DNA from: Nocardioides sp. J54
GTDB taxonomy: Bacteria > Actinomycetota > Actinomycetes > Propionibacteriales > Nocardioidaceae
Assembly: GCF_000519005.1 (NCBI RefSeq)
Contig: NZ_JAER01000008.1
Coordinates: 1 to 64,000, forward strand
Length of the DNA stretch: 64,000 nucleotides
Direction of reading: 5' to 3'
Part shown: positions 1 to 7,583 of the stretch, one piece after another
How positions within the stretch are numbered: position 1 is the first letter of the stretch
How the letters are laid out: every line of letters starts with the position of its first letter
Notes under the pieces: model-generated
Databases searched by the model: none
What the model saw: only the letters and a program-made list of their open reading frames with translations
What the model was told of the DNA's origin: nothing
Program-made: the position numbers and the translations under genes

Positions 1-96
1 CCACTCGTCGATCTCGAGCTGATGCCGGGTCTCGGTGTTCTCAGCGATCGTCGACAGCAGTGATGCTGTCGACGGGGTGCTGGTTCCGAGCTCCAT
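1..96 (-). CDS. Probable DUF222/HNH endonuclease-type protein, N-terminal fragment
   Basis: Only the first 32 codons lie in the window; the gene continues off the left edge. The start is the ATG whose complement is at 94-96. The short acidic, helical N-terminus (starting MELGTSTPSTAS and ending in a Glu/Asp-rich helix) resembles the beginning of DUF222 (13E12-repeat) proteins with a C-terminal HNH domain, which are multicopy in Nocardioides and mycobacteria. The piece is too short to prove the family. It sits next to repeat-rich, gene-free DNA, a common setting for that family. Confidence 0.4.
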   Translation of the reverse strand, partial: MELGTSTPSTASLLSTIAENTETRHQLEIDEW

Positions 97-200
97 GACT
101 GGATTCTTCCAGAGACCACCGACACTTTGATTCGCCGGAAACCCGCCTGTGGACTGGGGATTCTCCAGAATCTACGATCCACAGCCTGCCTTGAACGCCC

Positions 201-247
201 GGTGGTTTCGAGGCTCCTCGCTAGCGCTCGTCGCACCTCAACCACCG
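201..247. repeat. Dispersed imperfect palindrome, copy 1
   Basis: Begins GGTGGTTTCGAGGC and ends CTCAACCACC, so the outer arms are inverted. The 97-968 gap contains no gene I can support. It holds this element, an inverted relative at 363-407, a direct copy at 457-501 and the 113-bp tandem array. Confidence 0.75.
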
Positions 248-362
248 GAGCTGGCGCGGGAAGTGAGCCGCGAGCGCGGGGACGTGCACGACCTCCGGAG
301 GAGGGCTGCAGCCGCGCAGCGGCGGCGCCGACGCTGTCCGTGCCGACAGCGATCAACCGCCG

Positions 363-407
363 CTGGTTGAGGTGCGAGGCGCCCCAGCGCCGAGCCTCGA
401 AACCAGT
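363..407. repeat. Dispersed palindrome, inverted diverged copy
   Basis: Carries GGTTGAGGTGCGA at 365-377 and GCCTCGAAACCA at 394-405. These are the reverse complements of the two ends of the element at 201-247, with a diverged centre. Confidence 0.65.
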
Positions 408-456
408 GGCCCGGTGCACCGGACTGTGCCGGGCGCAGCCCGCCAGCAACGCCCGG

Positions 457-501
457 AGGTTTCGAGGCTCCTCGCTAGCGCTCGTCGCACCTCAACCACC
501 G
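457..501. repeat. Dispersed imperfect palindrome, copy 2
   Basis: Nearly identical to 201-247 over about 42 bases, including the central CTCGCTAGCGCTCG and the CTCAACCACC end. It lies in the same orientation about 255 bp away. Confidence 0.75.
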
Positions 502-533
502 GGAGTTGAGCCCCCAGCAAGACCAGCCCACGA

Positions 534-872
534 CCGCCTACCCAGCCGCAAGCCGACCGCCGGACCCGACCACCCACCCAGCTTCTCGTCGCTGCCTCTC
601 GGAGCTGTACCGGCTCGTGACCGCAGCCTGTCCGGGACCACGACGACCGCCTACCCAACCGCAAGCCGACCGCCGGACCCGACCACCCACCCAGCCTCCT
701 CGTCGCTGCCTCTCGCAGCTGTACCGGTTGCGCGACCGAAGCTCGCAGGCATCCGCCACGAAGCTGCCGGACCGCAAGCCGACCGCCGGGCCCGACCACC
801 TACCCAGCCGTCCTCGTCGCTGCCCTTTCGGCACTGTGCCGGCTGGGAAGCCGCAGCCTCGGGGGAGCTGCC
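534..872. repeat. Tandem array, three copies of a ~113-bp unit
   Basis: The word CCGCAAGCCGACCGCCGG recurs at 546, 659 and 772, a period of exactly 113 bp. Each copy continues with GACCCGACCAC or a variant, CTCGTCGCTGCC and an AGCTGTACCGG-like block. All three forward frames stay open only because the repeat is GC-rich. I see no start, ribosome site or protein family, so I treat it as non-coding. Confidence 0.75.
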
Positions 873-955
873 CCGAGTCCGGCGCTCTCGCCGATGCGGA
901 GGACTGTTCCACCTGCACCGGCTACGCAACCGAAGCCCGAGCAGCACCAACCCCC

Positions 956-961
956 TAGCCT
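956..961 (+). promoter_or_regulatory. -10 box (TAGCCT) of a leaderless gene
   Basis: TAGCCT ends 7 nt before the ATG at 969, and no purine-rich ribosome site is present. This is the geometry of a leaderless actinobacterial transcript and fixes the start of the LOG gene. Confidence 0.5.
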
Positions 962-968
962 GTCCCGC

Positions 969-1556
969 ATGGCACGCGAGCTCCGACGAGTAGCCGTCTT
1001 CTGCGCCTCCTCCACCGGCACGGACGAGGACCTGGTCCGGGCGGCGTACGACGTGGGGCGGGGTCTTGCGGAACGCGGGATCGGCCTGGTCTACGGCGCC
1101 GGCGGGCACGGGCTGATGGGGGCGGTGTCGGACGGCGCGCTCGAGGCGGGCGGCGAGGTGATCGGGGTGATCCCCCGCAGCATGGTCGAGCGGGAGTGGG
1201 GGCGCGCGGACCTCACCGAGCTGCACGTGGTGGAGACGATGCACGAGCGGAAGGCGTTGATGGCGGAGAAGGCGGACGCCTTCCTCTGCCTGCCGGGCGG
1301 GCTGGGGACGCTCGAGGAGATCGTCGAGGTGTGGAGCTGGCGGCAGATCGGGTTCAACGACGACCCGGTGTGCTTCTTCGACACCAAGGGCTTCTGGCAG
1401 CCCCTGCTCGGTGCGCTGCAGGGACTGGTGGACGCGGGCTTCGTGCGGCAGGACGTGCTCGACGACGTGGTGGTCGCCGACGACCTGGACGCGGCGCTGG
1501 CCGGGCTGGCGGACCGGGTCGGTGCGACGTTCGTCGACAAGCTGCGCGGCACCTGA
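969..1556 (+). CDS. LOG-family (TIGR00730) nucleoside 5'-monophosphate phosphoribohydrolase
   Basis: Encodes 195 aa with a Rossmann fold. The glycine-rich GAGGHGLMG is at residues 43-51, MHERK at 91-95, and the family signature PGGLGTLEE at 109-117, which carries the catalytic Glu. LOG enzymes cleave the N-glycosidic bond of (modified) AMP; in bacteria they act in nucleotide turnover or cytokinin-like metabolism. An upstream in-frame ATG at 894 would add 25 repeat-derived residues and is rejected in favour of the leaderless ATG. Convergent with the enoyl-CoA hydratase-like gene 41 bp downstream. The true substrate is unknown. Confidence 0.88.
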   Translation: MARELRRVAVFCASSTGTDEDLVRAAYDVGRGLAERGIGLVYGAGGHGLMGAVSDGALEAGGEVIGVIPRSMVEREWGRADLTELHVVETMHERKALMAEKADAFLCLPGGLGTLEEIVEVWSWRQIGFNDDPVCFFDTKGFWQPLLGALQGLVDAGFVRQDVLDDVVVADDLDAALAGLADRVGATFVDKLRGT

Positions 1557-1597
1557 CCCGGCCCACCTGACCCGGCCCACCCGGGCCGGCCGGCGGG

Positions 1598-2359
1598 TCA
1601 GCCCTTCTTGCGGTTGAGGAACGCGGTCATCGCCTCGCGGGCCTCGTCGGAGCCGAAGAGGCGGGCGCTGAGCTCGACCAGCTCCTCGCCCTTCGCGTCG
1701 ATCCGCTCGAGCAGCTCGGCGCCGACGAGCTTCTTGGTCTCGCGCAGCCCCTGCGCGGCACCCGTGGCGATCTTGGCGACGACGTCGTCGACGGTGGCCT
1801 GCAGCTCCGCGGCGGGGACTGCGAAGGTGGCCAGGCCGTAGTCGCGGGCCTCGGTGCCGCTGAACACCTCGCCGCCCAGGGCGGTCCAGGCCAGGCCGCG
1901 CGGGGTGAGCCGCGGGAAGACGGTCAGCGAGATGACGGCCGGGGTGAGGCCGAGCTTCACCTCGGTGAGCGCGAAGGTGGCGTCCTCGGCGACGACCACG
2001 ACGTCGGAGGCGGCGACGATCCCGATGCCGCCGGCGCGCGCCGCGCCCTCGACGACGGTGACGACCGGCTTGGTCAGCGCGACGATCTGGCGCTGGACGG
2101 CGACGATCGCGCGGGCTCCCTCGTGCATCGGCACGGTGGAGGCCTCGGACAGGTCGGCGCCGGAGCAGAACACCCGGCCGGACGAGCGCAGCTGCACGAC
2201 CCGGACGCTGTCGTCCTCGTCAGCCCTCGTGAGCCGGTCGACCAGCTCGGTGACGAGCTGGCGCGAGAGCGCGTTGCGGTTGTGCGGCGAGTCGAGCGTG
2301 ATCGTCGCGACGCCGTCGGCGACGTCGAGGTGGACGAGCTCGGCAGGTGCGTCAGTCAT
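1598..2359 (-). CDS. Enoyl-CoA hydratase/isomerase family protein
   Basis: Encodes 253 aa with a crotonase fold. The CoA/oxyanion segment CSGADL is at residues 65-70 and GAARAGGIGI at 105-114, followed by TEVKLGL near 132-138. The Glu of the second catalytic position (E133) is present. The position matching the first catalytic Glu of classical hydratases, in the GGGCE-like motif, is Gly (about 113), so hydration activity is not assured; a related crotonase reaction is possible. The start is the ATG preceding TDAPAE; more upstream Met codons would add a basic tail. Stands alone between LOG and RimK. Confidence 0.85.
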   Translation of the reverse strand: MTDAPAELVHLDVADGVATITLDSPHNRNALSRQLVTELVDRLTRADEDDSVRVVQLRSSGRVFCSGADLSEASTVPMHEGARAIVAVQRQIVALTKPVVTVVEGAARAGGIGIVAASDVVVVAEDATFALTEVKLGLTPAVISLTVFPRLTPRGLAWTALGGEVFSGTEARDYGLATFAVPAAELQATVDDVVAKIATGAAQGLRETKKLVGAELLERIDAKGEELVELSARLFGSDEAREAMTAFLNRKKG

Positions 2360-2428
2360 GGGCGCCATCCTGCCGGATCCGCGCCGCGCGACCACCCGCG
2401 AACGTGGGTCCCGGCACCGCGTGCCGGA

Positions 2429-3616
2429 TCAGCCCTCGTGGATCGGCTTGCGGGGCAGCTTCTTGACCCGGGTCCGCTTGCGGCGGGCGGGGATCATCGA
2501 GCGCATCTCCTCGAGCTTGCCGAAGCAGAGCAACCGGTCCTCGGCCTCGAGCACGTGGTGCGGGAAGGGGTTCGGGATGACCACGGTGCCGCGGTGGAGG
2601 GTGAGCACGGAGATGTCGCGGTCGCGCAGGCCGGAGTCGCCGATGGACTTGCCGACGAGGTCGGCGTCGCCGTGGACGACGAGCTCGGCGACGCCGTACC
2701 CGGTCGAGACCGAGAGCCGCTCGCGGACGTCGATCTGCGGGAAGGCGACCTGGTTGTCGATGTAGTCGATGATCGCGCCGGCGACGTCGAGCTTGGTGGC
2801 CTGCTCGATGCCCTCCAGGCCCGGGGAGGAGTTGACCTCCATGACCAGCGGACCCTCGTCGGCCTCGAGCATGTCGACGCCGGCGACCTTGAGGCCCATG
2901 ATCTGCGCGGCGCGTACGGCGGTGCGCTCGGCCTCGGGGTCGAGGGAGACCGGCTCGACGCTGCCGCCGCGGTGCACGTTGGAGCGGAACTCGTCGCCCT
3001 GGGCGACCCGGCGCATCGCGGCGACGACCCGGTCGCCGACGACGAGGGCGCGGATGTCGCGGCCGCGGCTCTCGGCGACGAAGCGCTGGATGAGCACCTG
3101 CTGCCTCGTGCTCTGCAGGGTCTCGATGATCGCCTCGGCGACCTTGATGTCCGGGGCGAGGATGACGCCGATGCCCTGCGTGCCCTCGAGCAGCTTGATC
3201 ACGACCGGGGCGCCGCCGACGCGCTCGATCGCGGGGATCACGTCGGCGCGGTCGCGGACGAAGGTGGTCGCCGGCATCCCGATGTTGTGGCGGGACAGGA
3301 TCTGCGAGGCGCGCAGCTTGTCGCGGGAGTTCGAGATGCCGTTCGCGGTGTTGGGCGTGTAGACGTCCATCTGCTCGAACTGCCGGACGACGGCGGTGCC
3401 GAAGTAGGTGATCGAGTTGCCGATGCGTGGCAGCACGGCGTCGTAGTCGGACAGCTGCTTGCCGCGGAACTGCAGGTCCGGCTCGTCGCCGGACAGGTCG
3501 ATCGCGAAGCGCAGGGTGTTGAGCACCTTCACCTGGTGGCCGCGGTCGAGCGCGGCGGTGCGCAGCCGCTGGGTGCTGTAGGACCGGGGTGCGCGCGAGA
3601 GGATCGCAAGCTTCAT
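2429..3616 (-). CDS. rimK: RimK-type ATP-grasp alpha-L-glutamate ligase with C-terminal TrkA_C-like domain
   Basis: Encodes 395 aa. Residues 1-290 are a RimK-type ATP-grasp ligase: N-terminal preATP-grasp fold, NSRDKLRASQIL around 95-106, and the metal-binding VMEVNSSPGLEGIE near 258-271. Family members add glutamates to the C-terminus of ribosomal protein S6 or to small molecules. E. coli RimK is about 300 aa. The extra ~90 residues here (about 305-390) look like a TrkA_C/RCK-type ligand-binding domain, suggesting allosteric control. Transcribed divergently from a retropepsin-like protease gene starting 47 bp away. Confidence 0.88.
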   Translation of the reverse strand: MKLAILSRAPRSYSTQRLRTAALDRGHQVKVLNTLRFAIDLSGDEPDLQFRGKQLSDYDAVLPRIGNSITYFGTAVVRQFEQMDVYTPNTANGISNSRDKLRASQILSRHNIGMPATTFVRDRADVIPAIERVGGAPVVIKLLEGTQGIGVILAPDIKVAEAIIETLQSTRQQVLIQRFVAESRGRDIRALVVGDRVVAAMRRVAQGDEFRSNVHRGGSVEPVSLDPEAERTAVRAAQIMGLKVAGVDMLEADEGPLVMEVNSSPGLEGIEQATKLDVAGAIIDYIDNQVAFPQIDVRERLSVSTGYGVAELVVHGDADLVGKSIGDSGLRDRDISVLTLHRGTVVIPNPFPHHVLEAEDRLLCFGKLEEMRSMIPARRKRTRVKKLPRKPIHEG

Positions 3617-3663
3617 TCCTGGGACTTCGTTCCGCGGGTAGGAGTGCCTGCTTGGATGTCAGG

Positions 3664-4173
3664 GTGGCCAGCACCCATTCAAGCAGCCCGCCGGTCGTCG
3701 CCGGCTGGCGCGAGTGGGTGCGCCTCCCGGGCCTGGGCGTGGGCCCGGTGAAGGCCAAGCTCGACACCGGCGCGCGGACCTCCGCGCTGCACGCCTTCGA
3801 CCTCGCCCACTTCGAGCGGGGCGGTGAGACGTGGGTGCGCTTCTCGGTCCACCCGTGGCAGCGCTCGGCGGAGGACGCGGTGTACGTCGAGTGCCCGGTC
3901 CACGACCGTCGTACCGTCCGCAGCTCGACGGGCCACACCCAGGAGCGCTTCGTCGTGCTGACCGAGCTCGAGCTCCTCGGCCGCACCGTCACCACCGAGG
4001 TGACGCTGACCCGGCGCGACGAGATGGGCTTCCGGATGCTCGTCGGGCGCGAGGCGCTGCGGCAGGGCTTCCTCGTCGACTCCGGCCACTCCTACCTCGG
4101 CGGGCGCCCGCCCCGGAAGGTGCGCCGCAAGAACCGCGGCGTCGCGACGGGGGTGCCGCGTGGCCCTGCGTGA
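3664..4173 (+). CDS. Retropepsin-like protease of the RimB/PF05618 'ATP-dependent zinc protease' family
   Basis: Encodes 169 aa from a GTG start. The segment KAKLDTGARTSALHA (about residues 31-45) contains the DTGA signature of pepsin/retropepsin-like folds. A second conserved block, EMGFRMLVGREAL, follows near 120-132. In Pseudomonas the homologue RimB is encoded with RimK and modulates S6 glutamylation, so neighbouring RimK supports a processing role. The start is chosen at GTG 3664 because upstream codons lie in the divergent promoter region. Its end overlaps the next gene by 14 bp, so the two are probably translationally coupled. Confidence 0.82.
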   Translation: MASTHSSSPPVVAGWREWVRLPGLGVGPVKAKLDTGARTSALHAFDLAHFERGGETWVRFSVHPWQRSAEDAVYVECPVHDRRTVRSSTGHTQERFVVLTELELLGRTVTTEVTLTRRDEMGFRMLVGREALRQGFLVDSGHSYLGGRPPRKVRRKNRGVATGVPRGPA

Positions 4174-5170
4174 GTCCTTCGCGATCGGCAACGTCCGGGT
4201 CCGCGCCGGGTCGACCAAGGAGGTCGAGCTCCCGATCACCCGGCTGGTGACCGGCGGTGACGTGAGCCTGCCCGTGCGGGTCGTGCACGGCCGCGCCGAC
4301 GGCCCGACCGTGTGGGTGAACGCGGCGATCCACGGCGACGAGGTGCTCGGCGTCGAGGTGATCCGGCAGGCGATGGCGACGTTGTCCGCCCGCACCTTCC
4401 GCGGCACGCTGGTCGCCGTCCCGGTGGTCAACGTGCTCGGGTTCATGAGCGGCGACCGCTACCTGCCGGACCGCCGCGACCTCAACCGCTCGTTCCCGGG
4501 CTCGGCGCGCGGGTCGCTCGCGAGCCGGATCGCGCACCTGTTCATGACCGAGGTCGTCAGCAAGTGCGACGTCGGCATCGACCTGCACACCGCCGCCGAC
4601 CGGCGGACCAACCTGCCGCAGATCCGCGCCGACCTCGACGACCCGCGCACCCGGGAGCTCGCCGAGGCCTTCGGTGCGCCGGTGATGCTGCACGCCCGCC
4701 TGCGCGACGGCTCGCTGCGCCAGGCGGCGCGCGACCGCGGGGCGACCGTGCTGCTCTACGAGGCCGGTGAGGCGCTGCGCTTCGACGAGGACGCGATCGC
4801 CGTCGGGGTGCGCGGGGTGCGCCGCGTGCTGGCCGCGCTCGACATGATCGACGCCGAGTCCGACGACGAGCAGCTCCCCACGGTGGTCGAGGCACGCTCG
4901 AGCACGTGGGTCCGGGCCCGCGGGACCGGGATCCTGCACCTCGACGTGCACCTCGGCGAGTGGGTCGAGGAGGGCCAGCGGCTGGGCGGCCTCTCCGACA
5001 CCTTCGGGCGGCGGGTGCGCCTCGTGCACGCGGACCGCGCCGGGATCGTGATCGGCCTGACCCGCGCCCCGATCGTCCACGCGGGTGACGCGCTGGTGCA
5101 CATCGCCACCGAGGTCGCGCCGCCCGAGCCCGCCGAGCCGCGCGACGCGCCGGAGGCCGAGGACCACTGA
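4160..5170 (+). CDS. Succinylglutamate desuccinylase/aspartoacylase (AstE/AspA) family hydrolase
   Basis: Encodes 336 aa from GTG 4160. This is a zinc M14-like carboxypeptidase fold. The HxxE zinc pair is in NAAIHGDEVLGVE (about residues 53-65), RRDLNRSFPG lies near 106-115, and the third zinc ligand is in GIDLHTAADRR. Family enzymes hydrolyse N-acyl or gamma-linked amino acid bonds. The C-terminal ~80 residues form a beta-rich lipoyl-like domain, typical of longer members. Overlap with the protease gene and proximity to RimK suggest it trims a glutamate-containing product. The exact substrate is unknown. Confidence 0.82.
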   Translation: MALRESFAIGNVRVRAGSTKEVELPITRLVTGGDVSLPVRVVHGRADGPTVWVNAAIHGDEVLGVEVIRQAMATLSARTFRGTLVAVPVVNVLGFMSGDRYLPDRRDLNRSFPGSARGSLASRIAHLFMTEVVSKCDVGIDLHTAADRRTNLPQIRADLDDPRTRELAEAFGAPVMLHARLRDGSLRQAARDRGATVLLYEAGEALRFDEDAIAVGVRGVRRVLAALDMIDAESDDEQLPTVVEARSSTWVRARGTGILHLDVHLGEWVEEGQRLGGLSDTFGRRVRLVHADRAGIVIGLTRAPIVHAGDALVHIATEVAPPEPAEPRDAPEAEDH

Positions 5171-5190
5171 CCCGGTCCGGGCGACCCCGG

Positions 5191-5218
5191 ACATCCGCCG
5201 ACCCGGTCGGCTCCGAAG
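5191..5218 (+). promoter_or_regulatory. Putative SigK-type promoter (ACATCC-N16-CCGAAG)
   Basis: A -35-like ACATCC at 5191-5196 and a -10-like CCGAAG at 5213-5218 are spaced by 16 bp. The ATG at 5226 follows 7 nt after the -10 box, so the transcript may be leaderless. The M. tuberculosis SigK consensus is CCATCC-N16/17-CCGAAT. An almost identical block lies at 6793-6819 before the fasciclin gene. Confidence 0.65.
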
Positions 5219-5225
5219 CACCCCC

Positions 5226-6740
5226 ATGAGGACACGACTGCCCTGGGCGGCATACGGCGTGCTGGCGACCCTGGCCGGGGTGGGGCTCGCGCACCTCGCC
5301 GCCGCCCTGACCGACCCGGCGGCGTCGCCGGTGCTGGCCGTCGGCTCCGCGGTCGTCGACCTGACGCCCGCCCCGGCCAAGGAGTGGGCGATCCGGCAGT
5401 TCGGCAGCGCCGACAAGGCGGTGCTCGTCGGCTCCGTGCTGGCCGGCGTGCTCGTGCTCGCCGCCGTCGCCGGGCTGGTCGCCCGGCGGCGACCTCGGGC
5501 CGGGGCGGCGGTGCTGCTCGGGCTGGTGCTGGTCGCCGCCGCCGCGGTCGTCAGCCGCCCCGAGGCCGGTGCCGTCGACCTGCTGCCGGCGCTGGTCGCA
5601 GCCGTGGCCGGTCCGGCCGCGCTGGCCCTGCTGGCCCGCGCCCACCGCGAGTCCGGGCGGGCCGGCGACGCGGGGGACGGCAGCCGGCGCACCCTGCTGG
5701 TCACCGCCGCCGCGCTGGGCGCCACCGCGGCGGTCGGCGGCTTCGCCGGCCGGGTGGTCGCCTCGCTGCGGGCCCGCCCCGAGGACGTCGCCCTGCCCGC
5801 GCCGGCCGACGCCGCGCCTGCGCTCCCCCGGGGCCTGGACGACCAGGTCCCGGGCATCACGCCCTTCCGCACCGCCAACGCCGACTTCTACCGCGTCGAC
5901 ACCCGCCTCGACGTGCCCGTGGTGAGCACCGACGACTGGACGCTCACCATCGACGGCGACGTCGCGAGGAAGGTCACGCTGACCTTCGACGACCTGCTCG
6001 CCATGCCCCTGGTCGAGCGCGACATCACGCTGACCTGCGTCTCCAACAGCGTCGGCGGCCCGTACGTCGGCGGCGCGCGCTGGCTGGGCGTCCGGCTCAC
6101 CGACGTGCTCGACCTGGCCGGGATCGCCGGCACCTCCGCGGACCAGCTGCTGTCCACCGACGTCGACGGGATGACGATCAGCACCCCGCTGGCGCTCGCC
6201 ACCGACGGCCGCGACGCGCTGCTCGCGGTCGGGATGAACGGCGAGCCGCTGCCGCGGGAGCACGGCTTCCCGGTGCGGATGGTGGTCCCCGGTCTCTACG
6301 GGTTCGTCAGCGCCACGAAGTGGCTCTCCCGGCTCACCCTGACCACCTACGCCGAGCGGGAGGCGTACTGGACCGCCCGCGGCTGGGCGACCGACGCGCC
6401 GATCAAGATCGCCGCCCGGATCGACACGCCTCGGGCGCTGGCGCAGCTCGACGCCGGCGACGTCGTCGTGGGCGGCGTCGCCTGGGCCCAGGAGCGCGGC
6501 GGGATCGCGACGGTGCAGGTGCGCATCGACGGCGGCCCGTGGCGCGACACGCAGCTCGGCCCCGACGGCGGCGACGACTACTGGCGGCAGTGGTTCCTCC
6601 GCTGGCCGGCCACCCCGGGGTCCCACCGGATCGCGGTGCGCGCCGTCTCCGGCGACGGCGAGCCCCAGCCGGCCGTGCGGGCCGAGCCCTTCCCCGACGG
6701 CGCCAGCGGCCTGCACGAGCTCATCGTGACCGTGTCCTGA
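5226..6740 (+). CDS. Membrane-anchored molybdopterin-dependent oxidoreductase (sulfite oxidase family)
   Basis: Encodes 504 aa. Residues 1-145 hold about four hydrophobic membrane segments, then a further one (LLVTAAALGATAAVGGFAG) precedes the catalytic part. From about residue 215 comes a sulfite-oxidase-type molybdopterin domain with the Cys of LTCVSNSVGG (near 270), the expected Mo ligand, and a C-terminal Mo-co dimerisation Ig-like domain (TPRALAQLDAG onward). The electron acceptor and substrate are not evident. The start follows the SigK-like promoter by 7 nt. Its gene-neighbour and promoter twin is the fasciclin lipoprotein, so it is probably part of the SigK regulon. Confidence 0.88.
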   Translation: MRTRLPWAAYGVLATLAGVGLAHLAAALTDPAASPVLAVGSAVVDLTPAPAKEWAIRQFGSADKAVLVGSVLAGVLVLAAVAGLVARRRPRAGAAVLLGLVLVAAAAVVSRPEAGAVDLLPALVAAVAGPAALALLARAHRESGRAGDAGDGSRRTLLVTAAALGATAAVGGFAGRVVASLRARPEDVALPAPADAAPALPRGLDDQVPGITPFRTANADFYRVDTRLDVPVVSTDDWTLTIDGDVARKVTLTFDDLLAMPLVERDITLTCVSNSVGGPYVGGARWLGVRLTDVLDLAGIAGTSADQLLSTDVDGMTISTPLALATDGRDALLAVGMNGEPLPREHGFPVRMVVPGLYGFVSATKWLSRLTLTTYAEREAYWTARGWATDAPIKIAARIDTPRALAQLDAGDVVVGGVAWAQERGGIATVQVRIDGGPWRDTQLGPDGGDDYWRQWFLRWPATPGSHRIAVRAVSGDGEPQPAVRAEPFPDGASGLHELIVTVS

Positions 6741-6792
6741 CCCGCTCCCGGGCAGCCCCCGACCAGCCCGTCAGAAAAAGTTCGCGCCGGCC

Positions 6793-6819
6793 CCATCCGC
6801 CGGAGCGGCGGCTCCGAAG
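6793..6819 (+). promoter_or_regulatory. Putative SigK-type promoter (CCATCC-N15-CCGAAG)
   Basis: CCATCC at 6793-6798 and CCGAAG at 6814-6819 with a 15-bp spacer, 42 bp before the fasciclin ATG. It shares CATCCGCCG and CGGCTCCGAAG with the promoter at 5191-5218, which points to one dedicated sigma factor, most simply the SigK encoded just downstream. Confidence 0.65.
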
Positions 6820-6861
6820 AACACACGAGACCCCGTCCACGCCCCTACGGAAGGCACCCCC

Positions 6862-7545
6862 ATGAAGCTCCAGAAGCTCCGCCGCACCACCGGTGTCGGC
6901 ATCGCCGTCATCGCCCTCAGCGCCACCTTCGCCGCCTGCAGCAGCGAGGACGACGAGCCCACCGGCGGCTCCGACACCACCTCCTCCGAGACCTCCGAGG
7001 ACGCCGGCGCCGAGGACGCGATGGCCGAGGGCGGCAACGCCGAGGTGTTCGGCCCCGCCTGCTCCGCCGTCCCCACCGAGGGCGAGGGCTCGCTCGACGG
7101 CATGGTCGACGACCCGGTCGCCACCGCCGCGAGCAACAACCCGCTGCTCAGCACGCTGGTCACCGCCGTGACGAGCATCGACGGCCTGGCCGACACCCTC
7201 AACGGCGCCGAGGAGCTCACCGTCTTCGCGCCGTACGACGACGCGTTCGCCGAGATCCCCGAGGAGGACCTCAACGGCCTCGTCGAGGAGGGCCAGCAGA
7301 AGGGTGACAAGAGCACCCTCTACAAGATCCTCGCCCACCACGTGGTCGGCGCCAACGCCACCGCCGACGCGGTCGTCGGCGACCACGAGACCCTCGCCGG
7401 CGACCAGCTGACCGTGGACGGCGACCCCGCCTCGGGCATGACCGTCACCGACGGCACCGTCACGGCGAACGTGCTCTGCGGCAACATCCCGACCGCGAAC
7501 GCCACCGTCTACGTGATCGACAAGGTGCTCACCGGGGTCAAGTGA
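6862..7545 (+). CDS. Fasciclin (FAS1) domain lipoprotein, MPT83/MPT70-like
   Basis: Encodes 227 aa. An N-terminal signal peptide is followed by a lipobox-like FAAC (Cys near residue 22), then an acidic Ser/Thr/Glu-rich linker to about 65 and one FAS1 domain (about 90-227: NNPLLSTLVTAV, LTVFAPYDDAF, ILAHHVVG, VYVIDKVL). FAS1 domains mediate adhesion at the cell surface. In M. tuberculosis the homologous MPT83 and MPT70 genes are the main SigK targets and lie beside sigK-rskA, as here. Its stop overlaps a possible upstream start of sigK but not the preferred one. Confidence 0.92.
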   Translation: MKLQKLRRTTGVGIAVIALSATFAACSSEDDEPTGGSDTTSSETSEDAGAEDAMAEGGNAEVFGPACSAVPTEGEGSLDGMVDDPVATAASNNPLLSTLVTAVTSIDGLADTLNGAEELTVFAPYDDAFAEIPEEDLNGLVEEGQQKGDKSTLYKILAHHVVGANATADAVVGDHETLAGDQLTVDGDPASGMTVTDGTVTANVLCGNIPTANATVYVIDKVLTGVK

Positions 7546-7583
7546 CCTCGTCAGCCCTTCGGTACCTCTGGAAGGATCAGCAG

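Noticed and set aside
534-872. Possible CRISPR array
   Set aside because: Units of 113 bp are continuous repeats without unique spacers, and no cas genes are present.
127-993. Open frames across the left repeat region
   Set aside because: They follow the 113-bp repeat, have no ribosome site or family likeness, and overlap in several frames at once.
1557-1597. Terminator between the LOG and crotonase genes
   Set aside because: Only a 6-bp CGGCCC/GGGCCG stem within repeated GC-rich words; too weak to list.
3989-5878. Long minus-strand frames opposite the AstE-like and molybdopterin genes
   Set aside because: Shadow frames; the plus-strand proteins carry clear catalytic motifs and the expected coupling.
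7542-7583. Upstream GTG start for sigK giving 14 extra residues
   Set aside because: It overlaps the fasciclin stop without a ribosome site, whereas ATG 7584 has GAAGGA at good spacing.
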